DNA of 13,428 bases from assembly GCA_032250895.1 (NCBI GenBank), contig JAVVEZ010000089.1, positions 1 through 13,428 on the forward strand, written 5' to 3'. Of the stretch, positions 8,201 through 13,428 are shown piece after piece. Source of the stretch: JAVVEZ01 sp032250895. Lineage in GTDB: Bacteria; Pseudomonadota; Gammaproteobacteria; Pseudomonadales; Pseudohongiellaceae. Each line of letters opens with the position of its first letter. Within the stretch, counting starts at the first letter, position 1. The position numbers and the translations under genes were made by a program. The notes beneath the pieces were generated by a model, which was given only the letters and a program-made list of their open reading frames with translations, was not told the origin of the DNA and did not search any database.

Positions 8201-8481
8201 AAAAAATCGAAGGGATTGATGATGGTCATGTCGGCGATCAGTTCCACATCCAGCACCAGGGCCTTGGCGCGTTCCGGAAAAACCAGGCGCGCCAGATAAT
8301 TGGCAAAGGGGTCCTGCTGCCAGTTGATGAAATGGGTTTCGGGGCTGACTTTCAGTGAATAGGATTCAATCGGCGTGCGGCAGTGTGGCGCTGGACGCAA
8401 TCTCACCACATGTGGCATGATGCTTGCCAGTCTGTCAAAACGATAAGCGGTGTGGTGTGCGATGGCTATCTTGATTGCCAT
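5221..8481 (-). CDS. Transglutaminase-like protease/transferase fused to DUF2126 (putative amidoligase)
   Basis: The protein starts with a bacterial transglutaminase N-terminal region (MAIKIAIAHHTAYRFDR, then PHVVRLRPAPHCRTPI). A papain-fold transglutaminase core follows with a visible triad: C180 in GSCRDSAW, H229 in DLHAWTEVYLPGAGW and D245 in GLDPTSG. From GGEPTFVSIDDME (about 330) onward it is DUF2126, with HTGTGGGNHVTLGAAEA and a late GLVEFRNFEMPPHWRMS. Iyer and colleagues related DUF2126 to glutamine-synthetase-like amidoligases. I chose ATG at 8481 (1086 residues) because family members begin at this MAIK-type motif; an in-frame ATG at 8505 would add 8 residues and abut the ATP-grasp start. 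The likely role is making or breaking amide/isopeptide bonds in the Anbu-associated system; the substrate is unknown. A Lys-rich stretch, VKKRSQKNPKN, encoded around 6747-6780 with A-runs, looks like a loop insertion. No signal peptide is seen, so a cytoplasmic location is likely. Confidence 0.93.
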   Translation of the reverse strand: MAIKIAIAHHTAYRFDRLASIMPHVVRLRPAPHCRTPIESYSLKVSPETHFINWQQDPFANYLARLVFPERAKALVLDVELIADMTIINPFDFFLEEKVEHFPFQYDTELKKDLAPYLHIREQGPLLMQWLKTIDLGKQVTIDFLAALNSQLQQHVAYLIRLESGVQSCEDTLGLKSGSCRDSAWLLVQILRHLGLAARFVSGYLVQLTADIKSLDGPSGPEADFTDLHAWTEVYLPGAGWVGLDPTSGLFAAEGHIPLACTPDPGSAAPVTGATSPCEVSFDYSNTVRRIHEDPRVTKPYSDLQWQRIDALGKAVDEDLEQGKVKLTMGGEPTFVSIDDMEGEEWNTGALGEKKLALAGQLLLSLKEQFGPQGFIHHGQGKWYPGEQLPRWALGLYWRTDKKTLWHDQSLLANPQDKKQTDKAAAKKFIHQLCQELELDAQYILPGYEDRDFYLRREGSLPGNVDVSDSKLLDPQERARLLAVFDQGLDTQVGFTLPLSWSDAKTRAGWVTSAWPLRRGRLFLLPGDSPMGLRLPLDSLPWTAEADKETEFARDPFAAREALAYPAVKKRSQKNPKNVSDKIIHTALCVEVRKGKLHVFMPPLKHLEHYLDLLARIEKVAAALRQPLIIEGYEPPRDPRLKKLMITPDPGVIEVNVHPAASWDDLLAIIEPLYERARQCRLGTEKFMLDGRHTGTGGGNHVTLGAAEAVDSPFLRKPELLASMLRYWQKHPSLSYLFSGQFIGPTSQAPRVDEARDDNLYELEIAMQQLPRGETDKPWLIDRILRNFLIDLTGNTHRAEFCIDKLYSPGSASGRLGLVEFRNFEMPPHWRMSAVQMLLIRSLVAWFWKQPYEEPFTRWGSQLHDRFMLPHFVWEDMKWVVADLNDAGYPFELDWLLPFQEFRFPHYGRFHVAGLQLDIHSAIEPWHVLGEESSAQGTARYVDSSVERLQVSVQGMTGDRLILCCNGRQIPLQATGREGEYVGGVRYKAWAPHSALHPTLGVHTPLVFDVVDTVNSRSLGGCTYHVAHPGGRSYETFPVNANVAEARRVARFSSFGHLQGTLDVRAEKPHPERPYTLDLRYLDKST

Positions 8482-8505
8482 AACTGTGAGTAGCCTTTTT
8501 AACAT

Positions 8506-9954
8506 ATGAATATAGATTGGAAATCATACCACCCCGGCGCTTTCTATGACGAGCTAATTAGTTCGCCGGGACACCCCAGAAAAATTGCCAGAGTGCTGGC
8601 CAAATACCTTTCCTCACTGACTCATGAAGACCTGAAACTTCGCAAGGTCTCTGTTGATCTTGCGATCAAAAGCATGGGCATCACCTTCACGGTCTACAGT
8701 GAGGCCGGCAATATCGACCGGGAATGGCCCTTCGATATCATCCCCAGAATCATTGCAGCAAAAGAATGGGCCGTTGTCAGCAAGGGGCTCGAACAACGCT
8801 TGCGGGCCTTGAACTGCTTCATTCATGATGTTTATAACGAAGGCAAAATTCTTCAGGACAAGGTCGTGCCCCGGGAATTGATTGCCAACTCGGCAAATTT
8901 CCGCAAGGAATGTGTCGGCATGTCACCCCTGCACGGGGTTTGGGCGCACATCTGCGGTACTGACCTGATCCGGGACAATGACGGAAAATTCTATGTGCTG
9001 GAAGACAACCTGAGAGTGCCATCCGGGGTTTCCTACATGCTGGAAAACCGCACGGTGACCAAACGGGTTTTTCCCGAGTTGTGTGAAAACTACGATATCC
9101 AGCCGATTGATGAATATCCCGGCCAGCTCTTCGACACGCTGGCATCGATTTCGCCGCGGCCGCTGGATTATCCGGAAGTCGTGGTATTGACACCGGGTAT
9201 CTACAACTCGGCATATTTTGAACATTCATTCCTGGCGCAGCAGATGGGGGCAGAGCTGGTGCAGGGCAGTGATCTGGTGGTTGAGGATGAGCATGTTTTC
9301 ATGAAAACCATCGAGGGTTTGTCACCGGTGGATGTGATTTACCGGCGCATCGATGATCTTTTTCTTGACCCGACTGTCTTTAATCCTGAATCCACACTGG
9401 GGGTTCCCGGCCTCATGAAGGCCTGGTTGAAGGGCAATGTCGGTCTGGCCAATGCACCCGGTGCCGGCGTGGCGGATGACAAGGTGATCTACACCTATGT
9501 GCCGGCGATGATCAAATATTATCTGGGGGAAGATGCAATTCTGCCCAATGTGCCCAGTTTCCTCTGTGTCGACCCGGCACAATGCCGGCACGTACTGAGC
9601 AATCTGGACAAGCTGGTGGTCAAGCCCGCCAATGAATCCGGAGGCTATGGCATGCTGATGGGACCGCAGTCCAGCAGGAAGGAACGCGAGGAATTTGCCC
9701 GCAGGATAAAGGCGAATCCGCGTAATTATATGGCGCAGCCGCTGATTTCGCTGTCAACCTCTCCGGTGTTGAGTGATCGCAGTATCGAACCCCGCCATAT
9801 CGATCTGAGACCCTTTATTCTGCAAAGCTCCAAAACCTATGTTACGGCCGGTGGCCTGACCCGCGTGGCCATGGTGAAAGGCTCCTATGTGGTCAACTCG
9901 TCACAGGGCGGGGGCAGCAAGGATACCTGGATCGTGTCGGAAGGGGGGAAATAG
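8506..9954 (+). CDS. Circularly permuted type 2 ATP-grasp protein (DUF404/DUF407)
   Basis: The 482-residue protein begins with the family-typical WKSYHPGAFYDEL. Motifs include FIHDVYNEGKIL (105-116), GTDLIRDNDGKFYVLEDNLRVPSG (151-174; the ED(N) acidic residues fit metal/ATP binding), YRRIDDLF (279-286), VVKPANESGGYGM (371-383; the lysine fits ATP binding), HIDLRPFIL (431-439), GGLTRVA (449-455) and NSSQGGGSKDTW (464-475). ATP-grasp enzymes join a carboxylate to an amine via acyl phosphate, so a peptide ligase role is inferred for this family; it has not been shown here. The start at 8506 lies 24 bp from the divergent transglutaminase start and has no strong Shine-Dalgarno. The gene is followed after only 3 bp by the alpha-E gene, and the two are almost always paired in bacteria. 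Length and motifs are complete. Confidence 0.95.
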   Translation: MNIDWKSYHPGAFYDELISSPGHPRKIARVLAKYLSSLTHEDLKLRKVSVDLAIKSMGITFTVYSEAGNIDREWPFDIIPRIIAAKEWAVVSKGLEQRLRALNCFIHDVYNEGKILQDKVVPRELIANSANFRKECVGMSPLHGVWAHICGTDLIRDNDGKFYVLEDNLRVPSGVSYMLENRTVTKRVFPELCENYDIQPIDEYPGQLFDTLASISPRPLDYPEVVVLTPGIYNSAYFEHSFLAQQMGAELVQGSDLVVEDEHVFMKTIEGLSPVDVIYRRIDDLFLDPTVFNPESTLGVPGLMKAWLKGNVGLANAPGAGVADDKVIYTYVPAMIKYYLGEDAILPNVPSFLCVDPAQCRHVLSNLDKLVVKPANESGGYGMLMGPQSSRKEREEFARRIKANPRNYMAQPLISLSTSPVLSDRSIEPRHIDLRPFILQSSKTYVTAGGLTRVAMVKGSYVVNSSQGGGSKDTWIVSEGGK

Positions 9955-9957
9955 CAT

Positions 9958-10941
9958 ATGCTGTCCAGTGTCGCGGAACGAGTGTATTGGCTGGGCAGAT
10001 ATCTCGAGCGTGCGGAAAATCAGGCCAGGTTGCTGAATGTTTATTCGGCATTGCTGTTTGACCTGCCGAGGGGGACCAATATTGGCTGGAGCACCCTGAT
10101 CGATATCACCGGCAGCAATGAAGAAATCAACAAGCGTTCGCTAAATCTGGATGAGCGTTCCATTACAAGGTTTCTGATGACAGACAGCAGCAATCCCATG
10201 TCAATCTTCAGCAACCTGAGAATGGCGCGGGAAAATGCGCGCACGAGCCGGGAAGTCATCCCCTCGGAAGCCTGGGAGCATATCAACTATCTGTATCTTC
10301 ATGCGAAAGACAATATTGCCGGGAATGTGAGCCGGAGCCGGCGCAATGAACTGCTCAATCAGATCATTGCCAACTGCCAGTTGATCACCGGCCTGTTGTC
10401 CGGCAGCATGAGCCATGACACGACCTATGCCTTTATTCATCTGGGCCGAAAACTGGAACGGGCGGATATGACGACCCGGATCGTGGATGTCGGTTCCATC
10501 AGTCTGTTTCCGGGTTTCGGGCACAGCAGCAAGGAACGGGCTCTGCTGGAACCCTATGAAAACGTGGTGTGGATGAGTGTGCTGCGTTCTCTGAGCGGGT
10601 ATCAGGCCTATCGCCAGCGTATTCACAATCGTGTCAGCGGTGAAGAGGTCGTGCGTTTCCTGTTGCAGGACGAGCATTTTCCCCGCTCAGTCAGCTTCTG
10701 CCTCGCCGATCTCAATTTTTTCCTGCAGAAACTGCCGATGAACGAGAACGTGCAGCGTGCGGTGGCGCGTGTGCAGCGAGTCTGCAAGGTCGTGGATATC
10801 AAAGAGCTGCTGCAACGAGGTTTGCTGGATTTTATCGATGAATTGCAGATATCCATTGCCGACATTCATGAAGAGCTGACGGCCACCTGGTTCATGCCGG
10901 AGGTCGTCGAGTCCCAGAGCCAAAGTCAGGCCGCTTCCTGA
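9958..10941 (+). CDS. Alpha-E domain protein (DUF403)
   Basis: The 327-residue protein opens with MLSSVAERVYWLGRYLERAENQARLL, which is diagnostic of the alpha-helical alpha-E family (Pfam Alpha-E). It continues with helices rich in charged residues, such as ARTSREVIPSEAWEHINYLYL, HLGRKLERADMTTRIVDV and SVLRSLSGYQAYR. Its biochemical role is unknown. Family context links it to the circularly permuted ATP-grasp protein as a partner. The start follows the ATP-grasp stop by 3 bp, and the RBS AAGGGGGG sits inside the end of the ATP-grasp gene, so the two are co-transcribed and probably translationally coupled. The C-terminus ends in a Gln/Ser tail (SQSQSQAAS). The gene converges on anbu with a 16-bp gap and no terminator between them. 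Confidence 0.94.
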   Translation: MLSSVAERVYWLGRYLERAENQARLLNVYSALLFDLPRGTNIGWSTLIDITGSNEEINKRSLNLDERSITRFLMTDSSNPMSIFSNLRMARENARTSREVIPSEAWEHINYLYLHAKDNIAGNVSRSRRNELLNQIIANCQLITGLLSGSMSHDTTYAFIHLGRKLERADMTTRIVDVGSISLFPGFGHSSKERALLEPYENVVWMSVLRSLSGYQAYRQRIHNRVSGEEVVRFLLQDEHFPRSVSFCLADLNFFLQKLPMNENVQRAVARVQRVCKVVDIKELLQRGLLDFIDELQISIADIHEELTATWFMPEVVESQSQSQAAS

Positions 10942-10957
10942 ACCATCGTGCTGAGCA

Positions 10958-11716
10958 TCAGTAGACGCCACTCTTGCTGTCAGAAATCTTGTTCCAGCTT
11001 GCCGCCCAGGCCAGCGGGGGCAACTGGTTGAAGGCTTCCTTGAGTTTCTTGTCCCAGCTTTTCTTCAGCTCGCGCAGAAATTCACTGTCTTCTTCAAAAC
11101 GGTGGTAGGGCTGCAGAATATAGCTGTTGGCATGGTAGAGCACGATTTCGATGGGTGGGCCGACGGTGAGATTGCTTTGCATGGTCGAGTCCATCGAGAC
11201 CAGCGCGCACAGGGCCGCGGTATCCAGATCAGTCTCGGGTTTCAGGATGCGGTCGAGAATGGGCTTGCCGTACTTGCTTTCGCCCACCTGCAGATAGGGC
11301 GTGTCCTTGGAGCTGGTGATATGGTTGCCTTCGGGATAGATCATCACGATGCGGTGATGATCCGGCCCGATCTGCCCCCCCAGAATAAAGCTCGCCTCAA
11401 ACCCCGACCCGGCATTCTTGTGTTTTTCCTGCTGCGCCCGGCTGACCTCACCCAGGTAGTCGGCGGCGTCGCCGATGGAGGTGACGGTATTGAAACTCAG
11501 TGGGGCATTCTCGCGGATATCCCGGCGCAGCTGCGCCATCGAGGCCTGGGTCGTTGCCAGGTTGCCGGCTGCCAGCACGACGATCTGACGCTCCGGACCC
11601 AGGTCAAAGCGTGACATCTTGCTATAGGTGCTGACCTGATCGACGCCGGCATTGGTTCTGGAGTCGGAACAGAAGACCATGCCGGCATTCACTGAGATGG
11701 CAACGCAATAGGTCAT
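10958..11716 (-). CDS. anbu: Anbu proteasome-like (Ntn-hydrolase) peptidase
   Basis: This 252-residue protein has the 20S-proteasome/HslV fold signature of the Anbu family. It begins MTYCVAISVNAGMVF, so removing Met1 would expose Thr2 as the N-terminal nucleophile. SDSRTNAGVD (17-26, Asp18) and K33 in STYSKM match proteasome active-site positions T1, D17 and K33. GNLATTQASM, GSGFEASFILGGQ and MDSTMQSNLTVGPPIE follow as in the family. There is no propeptide, so methionine removal would replace autoprocessing. The start is fixed by the nucleophile even though no good Shine-Dalgarno is visible. A promoter candidate lies 50 bp upstream. The gene converges with the ATP-grasp/alpha-E pair, and a second smaller transglutaminase, common in this neighbourhood, is absent here. 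Published structures of Anbu from other bacteria show open helical rings; proteolytic activity is uncertain, and its role with these partners is unresolved. Confidence 0.93.
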   Translation of the reverse strand: MTYCVAISVNAGMVFCSDSRTNAGVDQVSTYSKMSRFDLGPERQIVVLAAGNLATTQASMAQLRRDIRENAPLSFNTVTSIGDAADYLGEVSRAQQEKHKNAGSGFEASFILGGQIGPDHHRIVMIYPEGNHITSSKDTPYLQVGESKYGKPILDRILKPETDLDTAALCALVSMDSTMQSNLTVGPPIEIVLYHANSYILQPYHRFEEDSEFLRELKKSWDKKLKEAFNQLPPLAWAASWNKISDSKSGVY

Positions 11717-11765
11717 AGGGAAGGGCTAACCTGTCAGAAAAAGACTCTGGATGAAATCCTGCGGA

Positions 11766-11794
11766 ATACTACCCGCGAACAAGGACCATGGCAA
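11766..11794 (-). promoter_or_regulatory. Candidate sigma70-type promoter for anbu
   Basis: On the minus strand TTGCCA (11789-11794) is followed after 17 nt by TAGTAT (11766-11771). Transcription would start near 11759, giving a leader of about 43 nt before the anbu ATG. This is the best promoter match in the window, but it is a pattern match only. A second -10-like box, TAGAAT (11808-11813), lacks a good -35. Confidence 0.5.
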
Positions 11795-11825
11795 TTTGTG
11801 GAGCGCCATTCTAGCTGAAAAATCA

Positions 11826-11866
11826 CAGGGAAACCCGGAAATTGTGTGAAGCTGGAAAATTCCCTG
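11826..11866 (-). terminator. Inverted repeat between phosphoribosyltransferase gene and anbu, possible weak terminator
   Basis: Perfect 7-bp arms CAGGGAA and TTCCCTG (11826-11832 and 11860-11866) are separated by 27 nt. On the minus strand the second arm is followed by GTGATTTTTC, so the element could end transcription of the upstream phosphoribosyltransferase gene before the anbu promoter. The long loop and short T-run make it a weak candidate; it could also be an operator or chance. Confidence 0.28.
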
Positions 11867-11904
11867 ATGAGTCCGACAGGCTCCGAGGCGCGGTTTTTCA
11901 GTCT

Positions 11905-12483
11905 TCAGCGCTTGTTCACGGTGTTGCGCAGCGCCAGCAGACGCCTCCTGACAGTGTCAATACCGGGTTTTTCGCTGGCTATTTCCTGATCTGACAAACC
12001 CAGCAGTTCATGCGGGAAAACCAGCCATTGGTCCGTGGTATGAAGACAATAGTCGGGTGCCCGGGAAGTCTTGTTGTTGGCGGGCTTGAAATAGGGTGTG
12101 GCCATCCGGATCGCGGGCAGTTCATCCCCATAAATTGCCGCCAATTGACGGCAAACTTCCGCCAGGCTCAGCCCCGTATCGTAGACATCATCGACGAGCA
12201 ACAGTGCCTGTGCGGGTTTGAGGGCCCTGGCAATATAGTCCAGGCCGTGTACCTTGACGTCGGTGCGCGTGCCGATGCCGGTATAGGACTCAGTGCGGAT
12301 AGCCATGTGATCGCAGTTGATGCCCGCAAATGCCAGAGCTTCCTGGATGGCAATGCCAACGGGCGTGCCGCCACGCCAGACGCCGATGATCAGGTCGGGC
12401 TGGAAGCCGGAGTCGATGATATTCAGGGCCAGGAGCCAGCTGTCGTCCAGCAGATCCTGGGCGCTGATGTATTTTTTTTTCAT
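11905..12483 (-). CDS. Phosphoribosyltransferase family protein (COG2236/hypoxanthine-PRT-like)
   Basis: The protein has the type I PRTase fold markers. IIGVWRGGTPVGIAIQEAL (32-50) carries the PPi-loop-like arginine and glycines. LLLVDDVYDTGLS (94-106) is the PRPP-binding signature, with the acidic pair D98-D99 and TG. The start at 12483 (192 residues) is chosen because homologues begin with MxKxYISAxDLLxDS. An in-frame ATG at 12543 would add 20 residues of unlike sequence, and neither start has a strong RBS. The family resembles hypoxanthine/xanthine/guanine salvage enzymes, which make a nucleoside monophosphate from a base and PRPP; the exact base cannot be read from sequence. A run of nine A follows the ATG directly. 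The gene diverges from the AGCS transporter gene and is followed by anbu on the same strand after 188 bp. Confidence 0.88.
   Translation of the reverse strand: MKKKYISAQDLLDDSWLLALNIIDSGFQPDLIIGVWRGGTPVGIAIQEALAFAGINCDHMAIRTESYTGIGTRTDVKVHGLDYIARALKPAQALLLVDDVYDTGLSLAEVCRQLAAIYGDELPAIRMATPYFKPANNKTSRAPDYCLHTTDQWLVFPHELLGLSDQEIASEKPGIDTVRRRLLALRNTVNKR
12472..12480 (-). repeat. A9 homopolymer directly after the phosphoribosyltransferase start codon
   Basis: On the coding strand nine consecutive A follow the ATG at 12483 and encode Lys-Lys-Lys. Tracts of this length are prone to polymerase slippage, and a one-base change would shift the frame at codon 2. Confidence 0.9.
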
Positions 12484-12582
12484 GGTCACTGACGATGAAC
12501 CTGTGCTGGTGAGGCTTATTCGGAGCTTCGTAGTGTACCTCATTCTGTCATGCCGTTATGATGACCAGGCATTCAGGTGGTG

Positions 12583-12605
12583 TATCATGGCGGGGACGCA
12601 TGATA
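12583..12605. promoter_or_regulatory. Inverted repeat in divergent intergenic region, candidate operator
   Basis: TATCATG (12583-12589) and CATGATA (12599-12605) are perfect 7-bp arms separated by 9 nt, a spacing that suits a dimeric regulator contacting successive major grooves. The element lies 48 bp before the AGCS GTG start and about 100 bp before the phosphoribosyltransferase start. No convincing -35/-10 pair was seen in either direction in the 170-bp region, so the role is a guess. Confidence 0.35.
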
Positions 12606-12653
12606 ATACAGGAGCCCACTGAAACCGGGCTTCCCCGAACCCGAGGAGCACCG

Positions 12654-13428
12654 GTGGAAAGCTTTAATTCCTTCCTGTTACTGCTGGACAGCTGGCTGGG
12701 TTCATCGGCGCTTTTCCCCTTCATTCTGCTCGGCGTCGGCCTGTTTTTTACGGTGTATCTCCGGTTTCCCCAGATTCGCTATTTTTCCCATGCCTGGGCG
12801 GTGGTGCGCGGCAAGTATGAGAAAGCCGGGGAGCCGGGCGACACCAGCCATTTTCAGGCTCTCAGCACGGCCCTGTCCGGCACGGTCGGAACGGGCAACA
12901 TCGGCGGCGTGGGTCTGGCCATTTATATTGGTGGACCCGCCGCGCTGTTCTGGATGTGGATGACGGCCTTCCTGGGCATGGCCATCAAGCTGGTGGAGGT
13001 GTCCCTGTCGCATAAATACAGGATACAGACCGACAATGGCAGCATGGCAGGCGGCCCCATGTTCTATATGGAGCGGGGTTTGAAGATGCGCTGGCTGGCG
13101 ATTTTCTTTGCTCTTGCCACGGTGATCTCCTCGTTCGGAACCGGCAATCTGCCCCAGATCAACAATATCGCCATCAGCGTCAAGGCCAGTTTCGGTATTG
13201 CCCCGGTGCTCACCGGCGCGGTACTGGCCGCCTTGCTGGGCCTGGTCATCGTCGGCGGCATAAAACGCATTGCCAGGGTCGCCTCCGCCATTGTGCCCAC
13301 CATGGCCGGACTTTATCTGATCGGGGCGCTGGGCGTGATTGTGATGAACTACCAGAACATCCTGCCGTCCTTCATCAGTGTCTTCGCCAATGCCTTCAGC
13401 GGTTCGGCGGCCACCGGGGGCTTTCTCG
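12654..13428 (+). CDS. Alanine/glycine:cation symporter (AGCS family), partial (right-edge cut)
   Basis: Translation from GTG at 12654 stays open to the window edge (258 complete codons); AGCS proteins usually have about 450-550 residues, so roughly half is present. The start is set by GAGGAG 5 nt upstream. The N-terminus has a hydrophobic span (about 19-36) leading to YLRFPQIR. The family signature FQALSTALSGTVGTGNIGGVG (67-87) follows, then GGPAALFWMWMTAFLGM (93-109), KLVEVSLSHKYR and GSMAGGPMFYMERGL (129-143). Several further membrane spans follow (about 147-163, 183-204, 210-232). Members import alanine, glycine or glutamine with Na+ or H+ across the inner membrane. The true substrate cannot be read here. 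Divergent neighbour: the phosphoribosyltransferase gene. The frame is intact as far as seen. Confidence 0.93.
   Translation, partial: MESFNSFLLLLDSWLGSSALFPFILLGVGLFFTVYLRFPQIRYFSHAWAVVRGKYEKAGEPGDTSHFQALSTALSGTVGTGNIGGVGLAIYIGGPAALFWMWMTAFLGMAIKLVEVSLSHKYRIQTDNGSMAGGPMFYMERGLKMRWLAIFFALATVISSFGTGNLPQINNIAISVKASFGIAPVLTGAVLAALLGLVIVGGIKRIARVASAIVPTMAGLYLIGALGVIVMNYQNILPSFISVFANAFSGSAATGGFL

Noticed and set aside
8427..8505. Promoter for the ATP-grasp gene within the transglutaminase 5' end (TTGCCA-type boxes).
   Set aside because: Box spacings are wrong or would place the start of transcription at or after the ATG, so none could be supported.
10942..10972. TGCTGAGCA palindrome between alpha-E and anbu as a bidirectional terminator.
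   Set aside because: Four-base arms around one base, without T-runs on either side, are too small for a terminator.
11864..11890. CTGATGAGTCCGACAGGC resembles the catalytic core of a hammerhead ribozyme.
   Set aside because: The required GAAA segment after stem II reads GAGG, stem II pairs poorly (GTCC against GGCT) and no cleavage-site stem was found, so it is chance similarity.

Overview
The window looks like chromosomal DNA of a moderately GC-rich proteobacterium, most likely a gammaproteobacterium. That placement rests on the gene families and the codon and base style only, so the genus is open. Almost all of it is coding, in two blocks.

Block 1 (about 1-5056, all on the minus strand) is a defence locus. 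It reads hsdR (type I restriction endonuclease/translocase), then hsdS (specificity subunit, overlapping hsdR by 8 bp), then a gene cut by the left edge whose N-terminus looks like the Cap4/DUF4297 group of PD-(D/E)XK dsDNA nucleases. No hsdM is present in the window; it may lie beyond the left edge. hsdS carries two tandem half-modules with clear DNA-level repeats. The DNA of the nuclease gene and of the hsdS target-recognition domains is visibly more AT-rich than the rest.

Block 2 (5221-11716) is the gene neighbourhood of the Anbu proteasome-like peptidase: a large transglutaminase-DUF2126 protein (minus), a circularly permuted ATP-grasp protein and an alpha-E protein (plus, a tight pair), and the Anbu peptidase (minus, convergent with alpha-E). 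Comparative-genomic work (Iyer and colleagues on amidoligases) proposed that these families form a peptide-synthesis, tagging or crosslinking system. Its substrate is unknown. Here the genes form three transcription units: the transglutaminase and ATP-grasp genes start head to head about 24 bp apart, and a good sigma70-type promoter can be seen in front of anbu.

The right end has a phosphoribosyltransferase gene (minus) divergent from the 5' part of an alanine/glycine:cation symporter (AGCS) gene (plus, GTG start with a strong RBS, cut by the right edge). The 170-bp region between them holds a perfect 7-bp inverted repeat. I saw no tRNA, rRNA, CRISPR array, insertion sequence or transposase gene. 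The best candidates for new biology are the nuclease gene behind a type I R-M pair that lacks an adjacent hsdM, and the little-studied Anbu/ATP-grasp/alpha-E/DUF2126 system.
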